DNA of 64,000 nt from Melghiribacillus thermohalophilus (GTDB lineage Bacteria; Bacillota; Bacilli; Bacillales; Alkalibacillaceae), in the NCBI RefSeq assembly GCF_004342905.1, contig NZ_SMAN01000002.1, forward strand, positions 62,001 through 126,000, written 5' to 3'. Under the pieces are notes generated by a model. It saw only the letters and a program-made list of their open reading frames with translations, made no database searches and was not told the origin of the DNA. Below, piece by piece: positions 27,488 through 36,776 of this stretch (position 1 is the first letter of the stretch; each line of letters opens with the position of its first letter). The translations under genes were made by a program, and so were the position numbers.

Positions 27488-28345
27488 ATGAACTTTCATA
27501 CCGTTCGGGAGGCCCGTCAATGGGCTTCCCTTTTTTTAGAAAAGCATCATCGGGAAAAACAGGTGGCTGATTTCCTCCTGATCCACCATTTACAGTGGAA
27601 TCGGGCCCGCCTGCTTGCTGATTTAAGGGAACCCTTTCCACCTGAACGAGCAGATGATTTTGTCAGGGATGTCCAGGCTCATGCCATTGACGGGGTTCCC
27701 CTGCAGCATTTGACAGGAAAGGAGTCGTTTTATGGGAGAATCTTCAAGGTCAATGATCAGGTCCTCATTCCCCGACCGGAAACGGAAGAGCTGGTGGAAA
27801 TCGTGTTAAAACAAATCGACGGGATCAATCAACCATTAACGGTCGTTGATGTCGGGACGGGAAGCGGGGTAATTGCCATTACGCTAAAAAAGGAAAGGCC
27901 TGACCTTGACGTTTTGGCCACCGATATTTCTGAAGGGGCACTTCAGGTCGCCCGGAAAAATGCAAGTCTCCATCAAGCGGAGGTTTGTTTTTATCAAGGA
28001 AACTATCTTAAGCCTTTGATTGACAAAAATATCCGCGCAGATGTGGTCATATCCAATCCGCCGTATATTCCATTGCACCAAAAAGATCAACTGTCCGAAG
28101 TGGTGAAAAATTACGATCCTTCCCTGGCATTATTCGGGGGGGAAGATGGACTCGATGCCTATCGAGAAATAATCAGACAGTTATCTGCGGTAAAAAAGAA
28201 AAAAACATGTCTTGCTTTTGAAATCGGATATGATCAGGGAGAAGCGGTTGCCGGGATGATTAAGGGCTCCTTCCCAGAGTCCAGTCCGGTTATTGAAAAG
28301 GACATTAATGGGAAAGATCGTATCGTTTACAGCTGGATTGGATAA
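27488..28345 (+). CDS. prmC: Peptide chain release factor N5-glutamine methyltransferase
   Basis: 285 residues. An N-terminal helical RF-binding domain is followed by a class I SAM methyltransferase domain with VVDVGTGSGVIAIT (about 118-131) and the catalytic NPPY (about 190-193). It methylates the Gln of the GGQ motif in release factors. The two-base gap from prfA and the GGTGAG inside the prfA end indicate coupled translation. Confidence 0.95.
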   Translation: MNFHTVREARQWASLFLEKHHREKQVADFLLIHHLQWNRARLLADLREPFPPERADDFVRDVQAHAIDGVPLQHLTGKESFYGRIFKVNDQVLIPRPETEELVEIVLKQIDGINQPLTVVDVGTGSGVIAITLKKERPDLDVLATDISEGALQVARKNASLHQAEVCFYQGNYLKPLIDKNIRADVVISNPPYIPLHQKDQLSEVVKNYDPSLALFGGEDGLDAYREIIRQLSAVKKKKTCLAFEIGYDQGEAVAGMIKGSFPESSPVIEKDINGKDRIVYSWIG

Positions 28346-28408
28346 TAAATCCATTCCGGTTTACATCCCTTGCTAGCATTCTATCAAACTATTGGAATAA
28401 TAAAATAC

Positions 28409-28438
28409 GTTTAAAAAATAGATTACCTGCCCATACTG
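28409..28438 (+). promoter_or_regulatory. Candidate SigF promoter of spoIIR
   Basis: GTTTA (28409-28413), 15-base spacer, GCCCATACTG (28429-28438). Compared with the SigF pattern GYWTA-N15-GGNRANANTR, the -35 fits fully and the -10 has two deviations. spoIIR is a forespore SigF gene in B. subtilis. Confidence 0.45.
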
Positions 28439-28470
28439 TGACCAAAAGGGTTAAGCAGGGGGCAGGAACA

Positions 28471-29103
28471 ATGAAAAACTGGATTATGTTAGGGTTAATC
28501 GGATTGATTTTTTTTGTCCATACACAGCCGGGATATGGAAGTATCGATCCTTCATCTTCCGTTAAAGTGATACCGGATGAAGCGATTCGGCTTCGAATTC
28601 TGGCCCATTCCAACAGCGAAGAGGACCAGACGCTGAAACGGGCCGTTCGGGATCGGGTAAATCAGGAAATCACAACATGGGTGGAACATCTGACATCTAT
28701 TGAACATGCGAGAAATTTAATAGAAAGTAGAATAGACGAAATCAACGGAATAGTTGGAGATGTGCTGGATAAATATGGATCACAGTACGATTATGATGTG
28801 AAATACGGGCAGGTTTCATTTCCGGCTAAGATGTATGGAAATGTGTTATATCCGCCCGGAGAATATGAGGCCATCTTAATTACAATCGGGGCAGGAAAAG
28901 GGGACAACTGGTGGTGCGTATTGTTCCCTCCATTATGTTTTCTCGATTTTTCAAACGGAACAACGGTCAGTCCGGATGAGTCAGAAAAAAGCGACGAAAA
29001 ACAGCCCGAAACCGGTGAAAATAATGAAAAAGTAGAAGTCAAGTTTCTGGTCATCGAGTGGTTCCACCAATTGTGGAGCTGGCTTGCATCACTGTTTTCA
29101 TAG
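28471..29103 (+). CDS. spoIIR: Stage II sporulation protein R
   Basis: 210 residues. Signal peptide at the N-terminus (WIMLGLIGLIFFVHTQPGYG), then the SpoIIR domain with IPDEAIRLRILAHSNS, RDRVNQEI and YPPGEYEAILITIGAGKGDN-type sequence, and WWCVLFPPLCFLD. It is secreted from the forespore into the intermembrane space and triggers SpoIIGA to process pro-SigE in the mother cell. ATG 28471 has a GGGGGCAGGA site upstream; a GTG at 28438 would precede the signal peptide with unrelated residues. Confidence 0.94.
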   Translation: MKNWIMLGLIGLIFFVHTQPGYGSIDPSSSVKVIPDEAIRLRILAHSNSEEDQTLKRAVRDRVNQEITTWVEHLTSIEHARNLIESRIDEINGIVGDVLDKYGSQYDYDVKYGQVSFPAKMYGNVLYPPGEYEAILITIGAGKGDNWWCVLFPPLCFLDFSNGTTVSPDESEKSDEKQPETGENNEKVEVKFLVIEWFHQLWSWLASLFS

Positions 29104-29212
29104 AGTTTGATTCAGGTAAAATGTCTCTGACTCTAGAAAAATCATTTTAATAGAATAGTTTGCTCTCCTGATTCATAGAGTAGAATGAGAACAGATCAGG
29201 GGAGTGATTCAA

Positions 29213-29626
29213 TTGATTCAAGTGATAAAGGCAAGTCAGTTTCCGGCACAGGAACTGGAGACCTATTTTGGACATGTATGGGATCAGCAAACCGATCAGG
29301 AAGCTTTATATGAATATGGACGATATATGCTGTTAAATGGAGAGAAAAAAGGTTTTTTTGCGATTGTGCCTGCAGGAGAGGAGTCAGGATGGCTGAGGGC
29401 CCTTTACATGAAAGGAGGGTTATCACCCGCGTTTTTAATGATGGTGTTTGAATGGGTGCAGCAGGAAGCTGTTCAGGCTGGATTTCAGCAAATCTATGTC
29501 CTGACTCGGGATGAATCCACTGAAACACTGCTTGAAATAAACGGATTTCAGCGCACAGCTCATTTACCGGCCCGAATCAGGAAACAGTTCAAGGGAGAAA
29601 CGGTATGGGTATGGAAATCATCATAG
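29213..29626 (+). CDS. ywlB: GNAT-like N-acetyltransferase, YwlB type
   Basis: About 137 residues from TTG 29213 (GGGGAG 8 bases upstream). The pattern is that of a GNAT domain: a central beta strand (GFFAIVP), LRALYMKGG, then IYVLTRDESTETLLEINGFQRT, the typical acetyl-CoA fold end. Substrate unknown. Its place between spoIIR and tsaC equals that of B. subtilis ywlB. Confidence 0.75.
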   Translation: MIQVIKASQFPAQELETYFGHVWDQQTDQEALYEYGRYMLLNGEKKGFFAIVPAGEESGWLRALYMKGGLSPAFLMMVFEWVQQEAVQAGFQQIYVLTRDESTETLLEINGFQRTAHLPARIRKQFKGETVWVWKSS

Positions 29627-29637
29627 TTATCCAGGAA

Positions 29638-29670
29638 TGTGGATAACATTTGTGGATAACTTGTGGACAA
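29638..29670 (+). promoter_or_regulatory. Cluster of DnaA boxes upstream of tsaC
   Basis: TGTGGATAA at 29638-29646 and 29651-29659 are perfect DnaA boxes (reverse of TTATCCACA), and TGTGGACAA at 29662-29670 has one change. A further TTATCCAGG lies at 29627-29635 in the opposite orientation. Three boxes in one direction within 33 bases form a binding cluster. DnaA binds a cluster near ywlC in B. subtilis as I recall. Confidence 0.75.
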
Positions 29671-29700
29671 TCTGTTGACAAATGGGAGGGGGATCAAAAG

Positions 29701-30750
29701 GTGGAGAAAACCCATTATGAAACAAAATACTGGGAAGTGAACAATGAAGAAGCAGCAACGGATCATCCGGTTATTCAGGCAGCTGGACGTGCACTCAAAC
29801 AGGAGGAAGTGATTGCCTTCCCGACGGAAACCGTTTATGGTCTAGGCGGGGATGCAACAAGTGACAGGGCTGTCAAAAAAATATTCGCAGCTAAAGGGAG
29901 GCCGCAGGATAATCCCCTCATTGTCCACATTGGAAAGAAGGAACAGGTGGAAACCCTTGTGACGGAAATACCGGATATGGCTCAAACATTTATGGATGCT
30001 TTTTGGCCGGGACCACTTACCCTTATTCTGAAAAGCAACGGAACCTGTGCAAAGGGTGTAACAGCCGGGCTATCAACCATAGGGATTCGTATGCCTGACC
30101 ATCCGGTGGCACTCGCACTGCTTCAAGCGAGCGGTGTGCCTGTGGCTGCACCAAGCGCAAACCGATCTGGACGTCCCAGCCCTACAAGTGCGGCCCATGT
30201 TCAGGAAGATTTGTCGGGGAAAATATATGGAATTCTGGATGGGGGCACGACTGGAGTCGGTTTAGAATCTACAGTAGTCGACTGTACAGGCGAAGTTCCC
30301 GTCATCCTACGTCCTGGAGGGATTACGAAAGAAGATCTGGAGCAGATCGTGCCGGAAGTGAGACTGGACCCTGCCCTTAAAGATAAAAAGGAGAAACCAA
30401 AATCCCCCGGAATGAAATATACCCATTATGCCCCAAAAGCCCCATTATGGCTTATCAATGGGGATCTGGAATTTTTTCAGCAAAAAATCGATGAGTTGCG
30501 GACTGAGGGAAAAAAGGTTGGTGTAATGACCAGCAAGGAGAGTGCAGAAAGATTAAATGCTCCTATTTTGAAAACGTGCGGAAGCAGAAGCCATTTATCC
30601 TCGGTTGCAGCAGAACTGTACCATACGCTCCGGTCCTTTGACAGCGAGCAGGTCGATGTGATTCTCGGGGAAAGCTTTCCGAAAAAAGGGATCGGAGTGG
30701 CGATTATGAACAGGCTGGAGAAAGCCTCCACCAGAATCATTGAACCGTAA
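29701..30750 (+). CDS. ywlC: L-threonylcarbamoyladenylate synthase (Sua5/TsaC type)
   Basis: 349 residues, the long Sua5 form. The YrdC domain (about 20-210) has FPTETVYGLGGDAT, KGRPQDNPLIVH and PSANRSGRPSPT; the C-terminal Sua5 domain begins after SPGMKYTHYAP. It makes threonylcarbamoyl-AMP from Thr, bicarbonate and ATP for the t6A37 modification of tRNAs reading ANN codons. GTG 29701 has GGGAGGGGG 8 bases upstream. A DnaA box cluster lies just before the gene and may link it to replication control. Confidence 0.94.
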   Translation: MEKTHYETKYWEVNNEEAATDHPVIQAAGRALKQEEVIAFPTETVYGLGGDATSDRAVKKIFAAKGRPQDNPLIVHIGKKEQVETLVTEIPDMAQTFMDAFWPGPLTLILKSNGTCAKGVTAGLSTIGIRMPDHPVALALLQASGVPVAAPSANRSGRPSPTSAAHVQEDLSGKIYGILDGGTTGVGLESTVVDCTGEVPVILRPGGITKEDLEQIVPEVRLDPALKDKKEKPKSPGMKYTHYAPKAPLWLINGDLEFFQQKIDELRTEGKKVGVMTSKESAERLNAPILKTCGSRSHLSSVAAELYHTLRSFDSEQVDVILGESFPKKGIGVAIMNRLEKASTRIIEP

Positions 30751-30781
30751 ATAGAAAACAAACTTGATCAGGTAATGAAAT

Positions 30782-30828
30782 ATCCGAACCATATTCAATT
30801 TTCCGTTGAATGCGTTCGGATTTTTTTA
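30782..30828 (+). terminator. Terminator after tsaC
   Basis: Long hairpin: atccgaac/gttcggat (30782-30789 with 30814-30821) and an inner attcaa/ttgaat stem, followed by T7. Confidence 0.88.
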
Positions 30829-30858
30829 TCAGGTATGTCATAGTCAAGTCTGTCACGC

Positions 30859-30880
30859 CCCTACATATGTAGGGCTTTTC
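30859..30880. terminator. Palindromic hairpin upstream of mntP
   Basis: CCCTACAT directly followed by ATGTAGGG, then CTTTTCTTG. A second hairpin (gctttc/gaaagc) lies near 30905-30923. The 307-base tsaC-mntP gap otherwise shows no gene and no convincing promoter or MntR box. Confidence 0.5.
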
Positions 30881-31057
30881 TTGTTTAGCTCTGTCCCCCC
30901 TTATGCTTTCTAAAAAAGAAAGCTCTCCTTTATATACCTCCGAAACACTCCTCCTTCATCCGTTTTTGTCTGCCCTTCCCTTCTGACAGGAATCCCTCCT
31001 TCTAAATGGTACAACCTGCGCATATATTGAATGTAGCATGTCCGGGGAGGAAGTTTC

Positions 31058-31609
31058 ATGTTTTTGTATTTCATAGGGGAATGGATCACCTATACCTTAA
31101 TGGCAATCGCTCTTGGAATGGATGCATTTTCAGTCAGCCTTGGCTTCGGAATGGCTAATATTCGTCTGCGGAAAATTTTTTTTATTGGCCTTTTGGTCGG
31201 AATATTTCATATCATCATGCCCTTCACTGGCATGTTGCTGGGACAGATGATCTCAAACCAGTTTGGCACCTTTGCTGTGTATCTTGGAGGGGTATTGTTG
31301 ATGATCCTCGGTATACAGATGTTTATCTCCTCATTTTCAAATGGAGAAAATCATATCATGCTCGATAAATTTGGGATTTTAGTTTTTGCCGTTACGGTGA
31401 GCCTGGATAGTTTTTCTATTGGTCTAAGTCTTGGAATGTTTGGAGTCAAGGCCATATTTGCGCTGTTCCTTTTTGGGAGTGTCAGCACCATTCTGACCTG
31501 GCTCGGCTTTCTTCTTGCCAGAAAAGTGAATCATTTACTGGGGGCATACAGTGAAATCCTTGGAGGAAGCATTTTGTTTGCCTTTGGGTTGAAATTGCTT
31601 CTCGCCTAA
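31058..31609 (+). CDS. mntP: Manganese efflux pump MntP
   Basis: 183 residues with six membrane segments in two related halves, each with an Asp motif (ALGMDAFSVSLGFG near 18-31 and VSLDSFSIGLSLG near 115-127), the Mn2+ path of MntP. It exports excess manganese. GGGGAGGAAG precedes ATG 31058. Same place as B. subtilis ywlD. Confidence 0.93.
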   Translation: MFLYFIGEWITYTLMAIALGMDAFSVSLGFGMANIRLRKIFFIGLLVGIFHIIMPFTGMLLGQMISNQFGTFAVYLGGVLLMILGIQMFISSFSNGENHIMLDKFGILVFAVTVSLDSFSIGLSLGMFGVKAIFALFLFGSVSTILTWLGFLLARKVNHLLGAYSEILGGSILFAFGLKLLLA

Positions 31610-31623
31610 ACCCTGACAACACA

Positions 31624-31652
31624 CCTCCTGAAAGCTCAGGAGGTTTTATTTT
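31624..31652 (+). terminator. Terminator after mntP
   Basis: Perfect 8-bp stem cctcctga/tcaggagg (31624-31631 with 31636-31643), 4-base loop AAGC, then TTTTATTTT. Confidence 0.9.
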
Positions 31653-31750
31653 AAGCATGTTTGCAAATGAAGGTCGCCGGAGATGCGAAGTTTCCTTTCC
31701 CATATCATTTGTGATATAGTTTCCTTAGAAATGATGCGGAGGTCGGGACC

Positions 31751-32371
31751 ATGAAGAAAAAGATTCTATTCGTTTGTACAGGTAATACGTGCAGGAGCCC
31801 GATGGCTGAAGCGGTGCTTAAACATCAATCAGATGATTTTGAAGTCCAGTCTGCCGGACTATTTGCCCAAAAAGGGGCGGACGCATCAGAAGGAACAAAA
31901 AACGTTCTCAGGAAAAAAGGAATCCCGATTCAGCACCAGTCACAGCCAGTAACTCCGGAGCTGGTCGAATGGGCCGACTACATCTTAACCATGACATCCC
32001 AGCACAAACAGATGTTAATCACCCAGTATGAAGAAGCGGCAACGAAAACCTTTACCTTACTGGAATTTACAAATGAACAACAGAGAGAGATATGGGAGCG
32101 GCTAAAAACAGCTTACGCAGATCTCGAAGAAAAAAAATCGCAGTATCTGTCAAAAAACAAAGATCGTATGACTGAAGAGGAACTTCGAAAAAAAATGCAT
32201 GAACATATCCATAAAGACCTCGAGAACATCCGACATTTAGAAGCAAAACTGGGAACCCTCGATATCGAAGACCCGGTCGGCGGGAATGTTGACGTATATA
32301 TGAAAACCTTTCAACAAATCGAAAAAAATATTGAACTTCTTGTCAAAAAATTGGACAATAAAGACAAGTAG
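31751..32371 (+). CDS. ywlE: Protein arginine phosphatase-like, with a coiled-coil insertion
   Basis: 206 residues; low-molecular-weight phosphatase fold. The P-loop CTGNTCRSPMAE near 9-20 has Thr where tyrosine phosphatases have a larger residue, the mark of arginine phosphatases such as YwlE. The general-acid Asp is in EDPVGGN near 175. B. subtilis YwlE has about 150 residues; the extra 50-60 lie before the acid loop and are charged and helical (ERLKTAYADLEEKKSQYLSK). The enzyme reverses McsB arginine phosphorylation that marks proteins for ClpCP. The insertion may bind a partner; unknown. Confidence 0.87.
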   Translation: MKKKILFVCTGNTCRSPMAEAVLKHQSDDFEVQSAGLFAQKGADASEGTKNVLRKKGIPIQHQSQPVTPELVEWADYILTMTSQHKQMLITQYEEAATKTFTLLEFTNEQQREIWERLKTAYADLEEKKSQYLSKNKDRMTEEELRKKMHEHIHKDLENIRHLEAKLGTLDIEDPVGGNVDVYMKTFQQIEKNIELLVKKLDNKDK

Positions 32372-32392
32372 GAAAAATCAGGGGGGAATAAG

Positions 32393-33685
32393 ATGGAAAA
32401 GAAACACCGCTTCAGTCTTAGAATTAAACTTGTTGTTTTCACTACAGTACTTGCTCTTATTACATACACCACGAGTGCTTTTTTCATTTATGTTCTTTAT
32501 GAACAATTTAAGGGGATTTTAGGATTATCTGAAGAAATTTATACTATCATCATACTGCTTTTAGGGATAATCTGGTCCGGAATCCTGGCCTATTTTGCTG
32601 CTGGATTTATTACAAAACCACTTCTGAAACTGCAGGAGGTGGCCAATGAGGCAGCAGCCGGACAGCTTCAGAGTGATGTGGTAATATCCAAATCTGACGA
32701 TGAAATCCGCTCCCTCGGACTGGCTTTTAATACCATGCTGTCCAGTTTAAGGGACATCATTCAAAACATCGACCAAAACTTTGATCAGACCAATGAATCG
32801 GTTCAAAAAATTAAAGAAGCAACGGCTAAGGCTACAGACCAGGCGAATACCATTGGTCAGACCATTAACGAAATTGCCAGAGGAGCAGAAAATTCCACAT
32901 CGGCTATTTTGCAGACAGCTGAATCCGTCGAGGAATCAACTCGCCTTGCCGGTGAGGTGCAGGAAAAAGCAAAACAATCCCAGGAACTGTCCAGCGGAAT
33001 GCTGAATACACTTAATCAGTCGAAAGTGGTTATTCAAAAGCTGGTTGAAAGTGTACAAAACATTGCGAAGGAACAGGAATATTCCCTTGAAGCCGTTGAG
33101 AGACTAGAAGAGAATGCAATCGAAGTTGAAAAAATTATTTCGTTAGTTGGAGATATTGCTGAACAGACGAACCTCCTTGCCCTCAATGCATCCATTGAAG
33201 CTGCCAGAGCCGGGGAACACGGTCAGGGGTTTGCGGTGGTTGCCGATGAAGTGCGTAAACTGGCGGATGAAAGTGCTACAGCTGTTCAAGGTATTGCTGA
33301 ACTCATCAATAATATCCAGAGTGACATTAACCAGGTTGTTGATCGGATTCAATCCCAGGTTGAATTCGCCCGGGAAGAGGCGAAGAAGGGACAGGAAACC
33401 AATGAAGCGATTGAAAAAATGTCCGTATCTGTCAATGAGGTTGCAGATATGGTTTCCCATATTTCCGGTCTCATGGATCAGCAATTAAGAGCAATGGAAG
33501 AGACATCCCGACAGTCACAGGAGGTTTCGGCAATCGCCGAGGAGACAACAGCAGGGACCCAGGAGGTCAGCGCATCCATTCATGAACAAAATTCTCTCAT
33601 TGAGAATATTAATGCAATGGCGAATGAACTGGAGAATCAGGCAAAAATGCTGAAACAGCAAATCCATAAATTTACCCTTAAATAA
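32393..33685 (+). CDS. Methyl-accepting chemotaxis protein, short sensor
   Basis: 430 residues. Two membrane segments close together (about 12-34 and 48-70) leave only a tiny outside loop. Then come a HAMP domain ([18 protein letters not shown]) and a full signalling domain with the hairpin tip [19 protein letters not shown]. It signals to CheA/CheW. Without a ligand domain it may sense through the membrane, as proposed for energy or temperature sensors, or via a partner. It lies between ywlE and rpiB, where B. subtilis has no such gene. Confidence 0.92.
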   Translation: MEKKHRFSLRIKLVVFTTVLALITYTTSAFFIYVLYEQFKGILGLSEEIYTIIILLLGIIWSGILAYFAAGFITKPLLKLQEVANEAAAGQLQSDVVISKSDDEIRSLGLAFNTMLSSLRDIIQNIDQNFDQTNESVQKIKEATAKATDQANTIGQTINEIARGAENSTSAILQTAESVEESTRLAGEVQEKAKQSQELSSGMLNTLNQSKVVIQKLVESVQNIAKEQEYSLEAVERLEENAIEVEKIISLVGDIAEQTNLLALNASIEAARAGEHGQGFAVVADEVRKLADESATAVQGIAELINNIQSDINQVVDRIQSQVEFAREEAKKGQETNEAIEKMSVSVNEVADMVSHISGLMDQQLRAMEETSRQSQEVSAIAEETTAGTQEVSASIHEQNSLIENINAMANELENQAKMLKQQIHKFTLK

Positions 33686-33747
33686 CAGATCACTTAAATT
33701 GTCAGAAACGGATTTTAAAGGTAAACATCAGAAGGAGTGGATCATCA

Positions 33748-34188
33748 ATGAAAATCGTACTGGCATCGGATCATGGCGGTTTCCAGCTGCGTCAGGAAAT
33801 TGCAAATTTGCTGAATGAAATGAATATGGACTACGAGGATATGGGGTGTGAATGTGAAGACTCCGTCGATTATCCTGATTATGGCATCCCCGCTGCAGAA
33901 CGGGTTGCAAAGGGAGAGTTTGATTTAGGTATTTTAATTTGCGGAACGGGTATTGGTATGTCCATTGCTGCCAATAAAGTAAAAGGGATCCGCTGTGCTC
34001 TGGTGCATGATGTGTTCAGTGCAAAAGCAACCAGAGAACACAATAATTCGAATATGATTGCTATGGGCGGGCGAGTTATTGGTCCTGGCCTGGCCCGGGA
34101 AATTGTCAAAACCTGGCTGGAGGCAGAATACGAAGGCGGGCGTCACGAACGAAGAATCAGCAAGATAACGGAATATGAAAATCGGTAA
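33748..34188 (+). CDS. rpiB: Ribose-5-phosphate isomerase B
   Basis: 146 residues, RpiB/LacAB family. LASDHGG (5-11), active-site Cys in CGTGIGMSI (about 71), and the HNNSNMIAMGGR substrate loop. It interconverts ribose 5-phosphate and ribulose 5-phosphate. AGAAGGAG lies upstream of the ATG. Same place as B. subtilis ywlF. Confidence 0.94.
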   Translation: MKIVLASDHGGFQLRQEIANLLNEMNMDYEDMGCECEDSVDYPDYGIPAAERVAKGEFDLGILICGTGIGMSIAANKVKGIRCALVHDVFSAKATREHNNSNMIAMGGRVIGPGLAREIVKTWLEAEYEGGRHERRISKITEYENR

Positions 34189-34219
34189 ATCAATCTTATA
34201 GAAAATGTTAAATATATTG

Positions 34220-34260
34220 AAGGGGAAAGGGAATTGCTCTCTTATCTTTCCCCCTTTTTG
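34220..34260 (+). terminator. Terminator after rpiB
   Basis: aaggggaaag (34220-34229) pairs with ctttcccc(c)tt (34246-34256), one bulged C, then TTTG. Confidence 0.75.
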
Positions 34261-34358
34261 TATACGTTCAGGAGCATTCAGACAGTTTGCTGATCGTTAG
34301 GTTGATGTTGGTTCGAACCTGAACAGGAGTCAGATGTGCGCTTAAAGGGGGTATATTT

Positions 34359-34940
34359 TTGACAGCGGCGAATTTACAGGAAATCCAGCAGCATATTCGT
34401 GGTATTATTAAAGAATGGACGTCTCTGGATCTGTTGAAACAAGGCATGACGGTTGTGGTGGGCTGCTCCACCAGTGAGATTGCAGGAAAGCGGATCGGTA
34501 CCTCAGGAAGCATGGAAATTGCAGCCGTTTTGTTTTCTGAACTCGAGGGGTTAAAAGAAAGAACAGGTATATCCCTTGCTTTTCAAGGCTGTGAACATAT
34601 TAACCGTGCACTCGTTGTAGAAAGGGAAACGATGGAACAAAAACATCTGGAGCAGGTTTCGGTTATTCCAGTACCAAAAGCAGGAGGCTCTATGGCTGCT
34701 TATGCATACCGGCAGATGAGCGATCCTGTGGTAGTGGAATCCATTCAGGCTGAAGCGGGTATCGATATTGGTGATACATTGATCGGCATGCATCTGAAGC
34801 CGGTTGTCGTCCCCCTTAGATTCAAGCAAAAGAGAATCGGTCATGCCCATGTGACAGCTGCCTACACCCGACCAAAGCTCATCGGGGGAGAACGTGCGGT
34901 ATACTCCGAAGATAAGGATCAAGATTTAACCTGTGATTAA
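34359..34940 (+). CDS. ywlG: YwlG family protein (DUF436)
   Basis: 193 residues, TTG start with AAAGGGGGT upstream. Conserved family signatures VVGCSTSEIAGKRIGTSGS near the N-terminus, FQGCEHINRALVVE in the middle and GMHLKPVVVP near the end, with conserved Cys residues. Function unknown. Its place directly before glyA is conserved in Bacillus. A metabolic link to GlyA is only a guess. Confidence 0.9.
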   Translation: MTAANLQEIQQHIRGIIKEWTSLDLLKQGMTVVVGCSTSEIAGKRIGTSGSMEIAAVLFSELEGLKERTGISLAFQGCEHINRALVVERETMEQKHLEQVSVIPVPKAGGSMAAYAYRQMSDPVVVESIQAEAGIDIGDTLIGMHLKPVVVPLRFKQKRIGHAHVTAAYTRPKLIGGERAVYSEDKDQDLTCD

Positions 34941-34967
34941 GGTGTCAAAATAAAGGGAGGAATTGTG

Positions 34968-36203
34968 ATGGACCATCTAAAGAAAGTTGACCCAGAAGTT
35001 TTTGAATCGATTGAAAAAGAAAAGAAGCGCCAGCAAAATAATATTGAACTAATTGCTTCCGAAAACTTTGTGTCAAAGGCTGTTCTGGAAGCTGCCGGTT
35101 CTGTGCTGACGAACAAATATGCAGAAGGGTATCCCGGTCGCCGCTATTATGGTGGATGTGAGTTTGTTGATGAAGCAGAAAATTACGCCCGTGAGCGTGC
35201 GAAGGAATTGTTTGGTGCCGAACATGCCAATGTCCAGCCTCACTCTGGTGCACAGGCCAATATGGCGGTATACTTTGCGGTACTTGAGCCAGGAGATACA
35301 GTTTTAGGCATGAATTTAAGCCATGGAGGACACTTAACTCATGGAAGTCCGGTGAATTTCAGCGGGACTCTTTACAACTTTGAGGAATACGGTGTAGATG
35401 CTGATAGCGAACAAATCGATTATGATGCTGTGCTCGAGAAGGCAAAAGAAGTCAAACCGAAGTTAATTGTGGCCGGTGCCAGTGCTTACCCTCGCACCAT
35501 TGACTTCAAGAAATTCCGTGAAATTGCCGATGAAGTAGGCGCATACCTTATGGTGGATATGGCTCACATTGCCGGCCTTGTCGCAACCGGTTTGCATCCA
35601 AATCCGGTACCCTTTGCGCACTTTGTCACCACAACAACCCACAAAACTTTACGCGGTCCCCGGGGCGGCATGATTTTATGTAAAGAAGAATTTGCAAAGA
35701 AAATTGACAAATCGGTCTTCCCGGGCATGCAGGGCGGTCCATTGATGCATATAATTGCCGCAAAAGCAGTTGCCTTAAAAGAAGCGCTATCCGATGATTT
35801 TAAAACATATGCCCAGAATATTATTGACAACGCAAAACGTCTTGGCGAAGCTTTGAAAAAGGAAGGAATTCGAATTGTCTCGGGTGGCACTGACAATCAT
35901 TTATTGCTGTTGGACGTCCGTTCTCTCGGACTGACTGGTAAAGCAGCGGAGGAAGCGCTGGATAAGGTAGGCATTACGGTCAATAAAAACACCATTCCAT
36001 TTGATCCGGAAAGCCCGTTTGTCACAAGTGGTATCCGAATCGGTACAGCTGCTGTTACGACTCGGGGTTTCGGGCTGAAGGAGATGGATGAAATCGGGTC
36101 CATCATTGCATTTACTCTGAGAAACCATGAAAACGAAGATCAGTTGAAAGAAGCAAAGGAACGGGTTTACAACCTGACTAAACGTTTCCCGCTATATGAA
36201 TAA
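34968..36203 (+). CDS. glyA: Serine hydroxymethyltransferase
   Basis: 411 residues, fold type I PLP enzyme. The PLP lysine is in [13 protein letters not shown] (about 226); [10 protein letters not shown] and [13 protein letters not shown] bind substrate. It converts serine and tetrahydrofolate to glycine and methylene-THF, feeding thymidylate and purine synthesis. ATG 34968 lies 7 bases after AAAGGGAGG and is preferred over GTG 34965. Confidence 0.96.
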   Translation: MDHLKKVDPEVFESIEKEKKRQQNNIELIASENFVSKAVLEAAGSVLTNKYAEGYPGRRYYGGCEFVDEAENYARERAKELFGAEHANVQPHSGAQANMAVYFAVLEPGDTVLGMNLSHGGHLTHGSPVNFSGTLYNFEEYGVDADSEQIDYDAVLEKAKEVKPKLIVAGASAYPRTIDFKKFREIADEVGAYLMVDMAHIAGLVATGLHPNPVPFAHFVTTTTHKTLRGPRGGMILCKEEFAKKIDKSVFPGMQGGPLMHIIAAKAVALKEALSDDFKTYAQNIIDNAKRLGEALKKEGIRIVSGGTDNHLLLLDVRSLGLTGKAAEEALDKVGITVNKNTIPFDPESPFVTSGIRIGTAAVTTRGFGLKEMDEIGSIIAFTLRNHENEDQLKEAKERVYNLTKRFPLYE

Positions 36204-36245
36204 ATAAAAGGACTGACCGAACGATGGATCGGTCAGTCCTTTTAT
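36204..36245 (+). terminator. Terminator after glyA
   Basis: Perfect 17-bp stem (36204-36220 with 36229-36245), 8-base loop acgatgga; flanking A- and T-rich ends. Confidence 0.9.
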
Positions 36246-36357
36246 GATCTTATCATCCTGATTCTGCACTGTATGACTGATCACCCATTTCCTTTCTGAA
36301 AAGTTACATTCATTTATAGCAAGATCGTTGTTTGTTTGAGAAATCAGTTCTCGCCTA

Positions 36358-36776
36358 TGGGTAATCTGTGCGCATCTTTGAGCGCTCATTCTTCTCTCTA
36401 GCGATACTGCTTCGTTCCTGGGTAATCCGCTTTCAATTGTGGACCATAGCGCTCTAACCTTGGGCGATTCCAGCCCCATTTTGGGCTATAGCGCTGAATC
36501 ATTGGCGATCCGGCTCCATTTTTGGGCCTTAGCGCTGTATCTTTGGGCGGTTTCAGCCCCTCCCTGGGCTATAGCGCTGTATCTTTGGGCGACGGCTCCA
36601 TTTTTGGGCCATAGCGCTCTATCCTTGGGCGGTTTCAGCCCCTCCCTGGGCTATAGCGCTGTATCTTTGGGCAATCTGGCTCCATTTTTGGGCCATAGCA
36701 TTCTATCTTTGGGCGGTTCCAGTTTCATTTTGGGGCATAGCAATCCATTTTGGGCTACAGCGCTTTACTCTTGGCG
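36358..36776. repeat. 21-bp-period repeat array A (TTGGGC motif), glyA-upp intergenic
   Basis: TGGG(C) recurs at 36358, 36379, 36419, 36440, 36461, 36482, 36503, 36523, 36544, 36565, 36586, 36605, 36626, 36647, 36668, 36689, 36710, 36731, 36751 and 36772: steps of 21 with few slips of 1-2 bases. Two types alternate (TGGGCTATAGCGCT... and TTTGGGCGGTTTCAGCCCC...), so the true unit is a 42-bp dimer. Outer copies are more degenerate. An open frame of 145 codons crosses it by chance (unit length divisible by 3, few stops). Homologous to array B in reversed orientation. Confidence 0.85.
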
